Shown here piece by piece: positions 56,538 to 64,000 of a stretch of DNA of 64,000 nt. Position numbers and translations under genes: made by a program. The DNA lies in the NCBI GenBank assembly GCA_958295665.1, contig OY282559.1:310001-374000 (forward strand), read 5' to 3'. How positions within the stretch are numbered: position 1 is the first letter of the stretch; the number at the start of each line of letters is the position of its first letter. This DNA comes from Tipula vernalis. Taxonomy: Eukaryota; Arthropoda; Insecta; Diptera; Tipulidae. The notes below the pieces were generated by a model. The model was not told where the DNA came from and ran no database searches. It saw nothing but the letters and a program-made list of their open reading frames with translations.

Positions 56538-59500
56538 AAACCCCGCTCATTACCCCATTTTTCGTTAATTTGAAAAAGGTGAATAATCAAGTTTGCGAAA
56601 CTTTCATAGACATGTCTGTAAATGAAATATTAGAGAATCGTATTCAGTTGTGAGGAAAATTCAAAGCGGATCTTAGCAAAACATTTGTTTGAAAGTAAGT
56701 AACAAGAAAAACCCAATTTTACAAATTAACTTTACCAGACAACTATAATGAGGCTTTCAGTCTTCTGAAATGGAACAACATCAATGATAATCTGTTGGAG
56801 ATGAATTACGCTATGAAATAAGCCGTTGCCGTGATAACTGTAAACTATGGCCAGATTCGCAAATTATTTCAAAACCAACTCCAGATTTTGTAATGTTTTG
56901 AGTACGTTCGAAGGTCTTGCAGGAAAGGATTTTCCAAGCATTAACCTGAATTACATTAATCGTGAGGGGCAGTGTTAAGAGTATTTATAACTCAAAAACA
57001 TCCACAAGATCCACACTCACACCATCAACAAGATCCACACTCACAGCACAAGCAGTTCTCCATTCGTACAAAATTCCACGTTTCTAATCCAAAGGAAAAT
57101 AGTTTACCAAAATATAGTTTACCAAAAAACAAAAACCAAAATAAATAAAAATCAAATTACTGGAAAAATAGAGCAAAGTACTATCTGTTTATTCATAAAC
57201 TTTCTTCCAAAATTTCATGAATAGTGATATTTTCCGGGAAATACCGCGTACTCTGCTACGTAGACTTACCTATAGACATCACTGTTTGGTCACCACTGTG
57301 TATGTGAAAATCATTTTTTTTAGTCGAATATTGCGGTGCGTTATGTCATTATAAAAGTCTTAAAGAATGCAACAATTTGGTTTCTGACACTTGAGTTATC
57401 AAATTCACCGTTATGCGCTGTTGGTTGATTAACCTGGTTGGTGATTTGTAGATGTTTTATAGACTTGAAAGTGGTCCGGTTGTAAACTTTTTGGTTATCA
57501 AATGCGCCATTATAGCGTTGGTGACAGCTACCACAGATTGGTCGCCTTCGGAGGCCGTGTATATATTTGGAAGTGGAAGTGTTGGAAATGTTTTGATATA
57601 TAGGAAGACAAGAAAATCCTAACTTTTTTACCGCTCTTATAAAAATTGATGAAGTACAAATTGTTACAAATAATCATTGGAAACTAAAATGACGTCAAAA
57701 AGTGTTTATTCGATTAATCAAGAGGTAAATTAAATTTATGAATAATCAAAATTATTTAGTTATAGTTTATTAAAAAAATGTTTTAAAAAATGTTAAAAAA
57801 ACACCGCCGGCCGTCAAAACGGCATGGGGATGTGTGGCAAATGAAAACAATTATAGAATATATTGTAAATTTGAAATTAATGCAACTAATTCACTGCCTT
57901 GAAACTGTTTTGATTTTGATTAATTGAAACCAAAATTTCAAAAAATGTATTTGCCTGTGCATCGTAATTACATATGGTATGTATATAAAACAAACCTTGG
58001 ACAGTAAAATAAATGTGCGTATATACCTACTTAGTCATTGTATAAGGTCCGCTAAAAATACCAGATAATAAAATCAAAAATCGTGTTTCATGCGTCAATG
58101 AGTATACATATTGAATTCATTTTCAAACACATAACAAAAGCACAAAATAACGTAAATTAAACACAATTGCGATAAGACAATTCAAGTAATAACATAATAA
58201 TTAAGTTTTATTTAAGAACACTAACAATTTTTTTCGTCATTGTTGACATAAACAAGTGCGCATATTGACGTAATATTATAATAGCACACAGGTTTTTGTT
58301 GCGTGGGACAAGTTATTGTGAACATTTTTTAAAGGGTGGTCCGATAAGAAATAGCCTTAACTTTAAACGAGCGGAAAAGTAAGTTTAGATTTTATGCTCA
58401 AAATCCGAAACGTAGCACCCACAGGTACCACTGGGGCCAAGGTAATTGGGGCCCACGATAATTTACCAAGCGTTCAAATATAAATTCATAAAGATTAGAT
58501 AGATGGGAGGCCATGTGAAGCATATTTTAAAACACAGGTTCAAAATCACCTTTCAACGCATTTTGAAGAACATTTAAGCAAAGTTTCTAACCCCATGGAA
58601 TTATTTGTAAATAATTGTATATGTATATGAAATATGCCCATAAGTATATGAGCTCAACTGTTGGAACATAATAAATCAAATCTTAAATCAACTTTTAAAA
58701 GATAAATCAGAAGTCGCCCTCGATAATGAGAAAACGAACCGAGAAAGGCACTTGAGTTTAATTTCACTTTGTTAAAATTCCTATATAAATAAATCAATAC
58801 AAAATGGTTTTTAAGAAATAAACATTAAAAAATCAACCTTGTTATTCGGGTCTCTTGTGTTAAATGACACAAATCTTCAGAAAATCAATTTTCAATATTG
58901 TAAATATTCTAACGTAAACAGACATTAAATTTATTACTTATTACCATTAATTAATTTTTGGGATATTAAATACCTAATAGAGAATTATTTATTTCTAAAA
59001 ATATGAACAAAAACTTAAGTAAATTGAAAAGCTTTTCAAATAAACACAATATAAGAAAGTAGATAAACAGCAGCCTGACGGTCTTCAGTTCTCAATCCTC
59101 GTCGCTGATCAAAAATCATTTTTTTTTTTCTTTAACATTTAGTAATCTTTTATTGGTCTAATATAAATGAAATTTTCCGGTCAAGAACATTTCTATTTTT
59201 TCTAGTTCTGTTTGCGAAAAGAAAATTTTATTCGGATTTAACAGGTGGTCAGAATTTAAATTTTTTTCATGAGAATATTTTTTGTTGTAAAGGCCAGTAA
59301 ACTGCTGAAGTTAAATGAAATTTCTCATATAAAAATGACAAAAGCGAAAACGAAAATGAAAAATTCACCTCTGAATTTCACTTTGCGGTACCCAGTTTAG
59401 CTAGCGAAATGGGGGTTTTCGTATTAAAATACAGATGTCCCTATGTTATCTCTACACATTTTTCACTTCATTTTTATCTTCCCGGACGATAAATGTGAAA

Positions 59501-61104
59501 ATATAATTATGACGTTTCATACTTTGATTTCTTGTTTTTCAACCGCCTATTGCATTCAATTTTAATTTTGTTTTTAAATTCCAAATTGAAGTTATCTAAC
59601 ATAAAATTTTACGAGAATCGACAAACAAATTTTTCACAGCAGATTTATCTTCCTATTTTTGGAGACCAGTGAAAATTTCATTTCATTTGAACAGCGTACT
59701 AGGCTTAAATAGGCAAATATAACTCGTAAACAGTCAAAAATATTTTTTAAATCTGTAGTAAAAATTTTAAATCTATAGTAATTAATGCCGAAGATTGAAT
59801 TCAAGCCCAACAACCTGATAAACATATAACACTGGACAACGGCATCACCATCCTTCATTACAGATAATAATATCACTTGTTTCAAGATGAACAAATTTTT
59901 GACAATTTATTCTGGAATTATTATTTTTACTGAGGTTCTGTGTAACATTTAACAAACGAAAGACAGATAGTAGAGACAGATTTTAATAAGCTCGATACTT
60001 CTTAGGTGATTTTGTCTATTTTTGGTGTAAAACAATGCAACTACCATTTTTGTTTTAACAATTTAATTGTAAAATGTCATATAACAAATAAAAAATGAGC
60101 CGTTATTTTTGAAAGTGGTATAATTCATTTTTCAAAAAACTTATTAACGCTTACACCAGTCCTACTTAGTGTTCACTTCGTATGTTCACTGATGGCCTTT
60201 TGACAGAAAATATTCGGATATTATTGACAAATGTTACCCCCGCTAACTTAACTAAAATATCCGGATTTTTTTGGGTGACATAAGTGAACAAATTTTGTAC
60301 TTGTCGTATAATTTTGGTATTTTAAACGTCAACATCCCATTTTCTTTTTATTATTTTAATATTTTTTATTAATATTATTGTTCAAATCGAAGCTTTTCAT
60401 ATTATTTTGATAAATTATTCAATTCGCAGAAATTTGAGATTTTTTTACGCCGATAAAAGAAATAATTTTCGGTTGTCAAACAAACTCCAAAAAAATCCAA
60501 ACAAAAGTTGTCATTGGCAAAGGTTGATATTATTACTTTGTTGGTTAAAAGTAAATCGGCTGTGTACAAGTATTATAATGGTTCTAGAACGCTACCTTGC
60601 GAGACACCTGCATTAATATCAAATATAGTAGTTCGGCGAAGCTTGACACACAATATAAAAACCCCATAAAATAATCTTATTATTTTCTAAATTTATTGTT
60701 TTGTTTTAAATTAATTTTAAATTTTAACTTTGTTTAATAATCCATGTACATACATATACATATCACCAATACCAATTCTATGTATATTTTTTTTACTTAA
60801 ATATATAAATTAATAACCATTAACTGTACTATCTTGGAAATGTTTCGAATATTATGAGTCTACTAAACTACACTTAAATGTAACAGGATACATATTTCCG
60901 GATGGATTTAAATGAGATTGAAGGTTTCAGAATTTGTGCAGTCTTTTATAGGTATTATAAAGCTTGTAATAACACGTTAGAGCAATTAGGCATCAATTTT
61001 TGCTTATTATATGGATATTTTTTCACTTTTTCAGGGCATTGGGGGTTTGTTTCAAATCGTGTAAATAAGGTAATACAATAAAAAACGATGCAGAATCCCG
61101 TGTT
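56538..61104. other. No recognised gene
   Basis: Mostly AT-rich noncoding sequence. Around 57000-57150 a duplicated caagatccacactcaca precedes a short open stretch (reading HPQDPHSHHQQDPHSQHKQF) that ends at about 57147. It is too short and isolated to call a gene and may be a decayed transposon ORF end. aaaatattcggatatt and aaaatatccggattttt lie about 60 bp apart near 60210-60270. Confidence 0.4.
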
Positions 61105-61777
61105 ATGAACGAAAGTCCATATATATATGGGATTGTCTGAAGGTTATTAAACATCTGACAGTCTCAAATAAGGTAACACTTATGTGGGTGCCAGGTCATA
61201 CTGGAATCGAAGGAAATGAGGCAGCTGATGGCCTCGCCCGTGAGGGTTCTGCCTCTCGATTTATTAGACCAGAACCCTTTTACGGCGTCACTAAGGGACA
61301 CATTAGAGCAGCGGTAAAACGCTGGGAGGATGTTCAAAAGTTCTCCTACTGGCGCAGAATTCCAGGTTTGCAACAGGCGAAGAAATTTATATCACCTTCG
61401 TCTGTCAGGGTTAAGGAGTGTCTTAAACTTAGGAAACCTCAGTTGTGGCTGCTTACTGGCTTTCTCACAGGTCATGTCCCCTTAAGTATCACGACAGATG
61501 GATGCCGCTTCTGCGATCTGGAAGCGGAATCAGCGGAACATGTTCTGTGCCAATGTCCAGCCATTTACCAGCAAAGACTGCAACATCTAGGAGGGAGAAC
61601 AATGAGCCCAGATAGTATTTATCTTGTACCGACCGGTAGTATTATCAGATTCATTAAGAGCCTGAATATTGACTGGACGGATAATTAAGTAGGGTCCAAC
61701 ACAATAGATCTTTTAGGTCGCAGTGCGAGGTGGCTTATCGCCCACATGGCCCTTCAATCAATAATAATAATAATAAT
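61105..61777 (+). pseudogene. 5'-truncated I-like non-LTR retrotransposon, RNase H and 3' end (copy C)
   Basis: An open frame from about 61129 to the stop at 61686-61688 encodes the second half of an RNase H domain. It reads WDCLKVIKHLTV, then MWVPGHTGIEGNEAADGLA with the catalytic His and Asp. A CCHC knuckle follows (CRFCDLEAESAEHVLCQC), then the tail SPDSIYLVP and SLNIDWTDN. It ends in a TAA-repeat tail at 61761-61777. This copy supplies the segment deleted in the copies at 214-968 and 53622-54381, which share its 3' end. It lacks ORF1, endonuclease and RT, so it is a dead-on-arrival copy. The 5' boundary is approximate. Confidence 0.88.
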
Positions 61778-63062
61778 TTCGTATGCCAATCGAAAAGCTT
61801 TTATAATAATATACTTCCTATATGAATTAAATGACCCACATTTTCTAAAAACTAGTTTTATTTAAAATTATTTTAAGTAAGAAACTATCAGTTATCATTT
61901 AATAATCACTCATATTGTTCATGATACAGAACTAAGAAAAATATTGTCAGTAATTTTTTTAATTTGATTTTTAATAGCGAAGTACATATACAAACACGTC
62001 ACAGTCATTACTCAGTTTACCTTTAGAATAGAGTGATAAGAAAAACTTGCGAAGTCTTATCTATGGCTGTATAATTTCTATTTGCGTGGTTTTATTTATT
62101 TTTTTGCTATTTCAGAACTTCAATTTTAAAATATTTGCTGATTAAGAGAAGTGAAATTATCTGTATTAGACATTTTGGGATATGTAACGTATTTATGTAA
62201 ATATTTTTATATTTATGGAATTGCAAGTAAAATTTAAGGTTGTTATCAGGTTTGATATTGATAACGGTGGGCGACAATACGAATAAAATATTTATAAAAC
62301 GGTTACTTACTACTTCAAAGTGATGCCGATAAAATTATATGACGGTGATTATTGTATTTTGTTGTGTAAGTAAGGTCTGAGATTCCTAGTTTAAATAGTA
62401 TCAACAAACAAGGTTCTTTCCACTAAACCATAGCTGCCTTTGAGCTATCGAATATAAAGCATTCAAATTATGGGCTGAACAAATTAGAGAGTGTGTTTCA
62501 ACAGTAGTGTAGCGCATGTCAATTATAGGTAAATAATGACATGAAATACGACAACACTATGCAACATATATAGGTAATAATATAGTTACGCACTAAAGAA
62601 TTTGTATGCCAGGTGCGCGTTACACCCTTTTGTTTGTGAAATGAGCTATATCTCAGAGATCCAAAATTAAACCTTAATACAAATAAGTAAAAATAAATGC
62701 GAACAAATGGATAAAAAATGAAGCGTTTTCTTTCTTTTAAAGAAGTTAATTGTATAAAGCAAATTAAAATTTATCGGAGTTTTGTGAAAACGGACAAGTG
62801 ATCAACCCAACTCGGAATATTGCGTCACTGATATAATATTAACAAGATGACGGCAGCGGATTGTTTTGTTCATTCATTTAACGGTTCGGAAATTTATTCT
62901 TAAATACTGCATTCGAATTTTAATGTGAAGTTTCAAATGGTTGAGTTCAATTTGAAATGTTTAAAATGGTTGACTTAAAGCATTACAAAATCTGTAAAGG
63001 GGTCCCTGTCTAGCCTACGGTTTTCTCCACGTCAATACCACGTGCGTTTTATATTTGATAAT
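61778..63062. other. No recognised gene
   Basis: AT-rich sequence without supported ORFs, motifs or repeat structure. Confidence 0.4.
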
Positions 63063-63195
63063 AGGCCCGATTCTGCCTTCCAAAATTTTATGTTATGCTA
63101 TGTTATTTTTGGTTTTTTTCAATATAAGTTCACATAGGAAGCGGGGACATAAAATAACATATAACATGAATTTTATCGTTCCAGAATCGGACCCA
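63063..63195. mobile_element. Short MITE with inverted ends
   Basis: The left aggcccgattctgccttc is followed by ttatgttatgctatgttatt. It is mirrored at the right by aaataacatataacatgaat, then ttccagaatcggaccca. About 130 bp with a short loop. ATA/AATA next to both ends could be a target duplication, but this is ambiguous in AT-rich sequence. Confidence 0.65.
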
Positions 63196-64000
63196 ATAAT
63201 TTACATCAATAAAGCTGAAATTTATTTATTAAATATTTATTTTAATATTTTATTACCATAAATTTAAAAAATTAAACCACAATCGCAATATTTTTTGGTA
63301 TTATGTGAATTAAAATTTTAGAGGTTATGTTTTGCTCATGTCATAATTGTTTGTTTGTTTTGGAAAACCACTACTATCATCGTTTACCATGTTATCCAAT
63401 TCAACTTTAAGTCCATCAAACAATCTTAATGGCACTCTAAAAAACGATCAAACTTCAATCATTATTATTAAACTAACCTATCGATTTGATTTGGATGTAA
63501 TGTGGTACAATCAATACTTGGTTTTGATTTGGATGAATGTTGCGGCTTGATTTCAATGAAACTTAAAGTTGCTTTTATATTTTGAGTTGCTGACAATATG
63601 AATAAAAAAAACTTCGAGTGCAATGGATTAAATAACAATCAAATTTCAAAGAATGTTAATGTTATTGGTTTATACTCTTTAAACATTTTGATGTAGTTTG
63701 AATAAAATTTAAATTTTTGGCTTTGAATTCTCTAGTTTAATACCCTATTAGATGGCCGGACGGAATAATACAATTTCGGTGCTTCCAACACCCAACCCCT
63801 TTCCTCCCTGTGCCCTGTCCATCCCCCAAATGAATATTCATAAATAAGTTTAGAAATTTTAGGCCGGATTTTAAAACAGAGAAACAAATAAAAGTAACAA
63901 TCTCCATCAATAGCAACAATCAATAGAACCTAGTGTTGTATTACAGCATCCTCGTAAATTAGATTTACAATTGGAAAGTCATCGATTTGGTTGAAAATGT
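63196..64000. other. No recognised gene
   Basis: AT-rich flank to the end of the window. Short ORFs lack any recognisable motif. A C-rich stretch near 63785-63830 on the + strand stands out in composition only. Confidence 0.35.

Noticed and set aside
56315..56590. 91-aa - strand ORF rich in Tyr, Gly and Met
   Set aside because: It is a translation of the right tandem array of the foldback-like element.
57000..57150. Possible small His/Gln-rich protein
   Set aside because: The frame is about 60 codons, is preceded by a stop without a clear start or splice acceptor, and overlaps a short tandem duplication.

Overview
This is AT-rich animal nuclear DNA, almost certainly from an insect. It holds three recognisable protein-coding genes with canonical GT-AG introns. 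The short introns are 60-90 bp, a few long ones are packed with repeats, and the intergenic space is full of degenerate transposons. The proteins (a Tre1-like receptor, a GPATCH2-family nuclear protein and an insect Sik2-type kinase) and the I-clade-like retrotransposon with a TAA-repeat tail all fit an insect. I cannot name the order from sequence alone.

Layout. At 1.8-5.3 kb on the + strand is a rhodopsin-family GPCR resembling Drosophila Tre1, in five coding exons. Tail-to-tail with it, at 6.0-10.6 kb on the - strand, is a four-exon GPATCH2-family gene whose C-terminus is R3H-like instead of the G-patch known from the human protein. From 10.6 to 30.1 kb there is no supported gene. That stretch contains a SINE-like insertion with a 14-bp target duplication, a 2.2-kb nested inverted repeat with a 214-bp near-perfect palindrome, a reverse-transcriptase relic, two mariner relics, several MITE-like elements and long TA tracts. 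From 30.4 to 49.2 kb on the + strand is a Sik2 (salt-inducible kinase) gene in seven coding exons. Its first intron is 14.6 kb and TE-rich; its other five introns are 62-71 bp. From 49.2 to 64 kb there is again no supported host gene. That part contains a dense cluster of a dispersed inverted motif, two foldback-like elements and two more copies of the I-like retrotransposon.

The three genes do not form an obvious pathway. The receptor is a plasma-membrane protein (germ-cell and neural migration or polarity in Drosophila), the GPATCH2-like protein is probably nuclear, and Sik2 is a cytoplasmic kinase of the LKB1/CRTC axis. All exon joins were checked by reading phase: 1491 coding nt for the receptor, 2055 nt for the GPATCH2-like gene and 3894 nt for Sik2.

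I found no wholly new biological system. The most notable signals are: (a) a non-autonomous deletion derivative of the I-like element, present twice with the same internal junction and clear target duplications; (b) a foldback-like family with inverted arrays of short 'GGCATAT' units; (c) a filled/empty-site pair that gives the exact boundaries of an unrecognised MITE with a TTTAA duplication; (d) two MITEs that both sit between CCAG duplications; and (e) a GPATCH2-family protein in which an R3H-like module takes the place of the G-patch.
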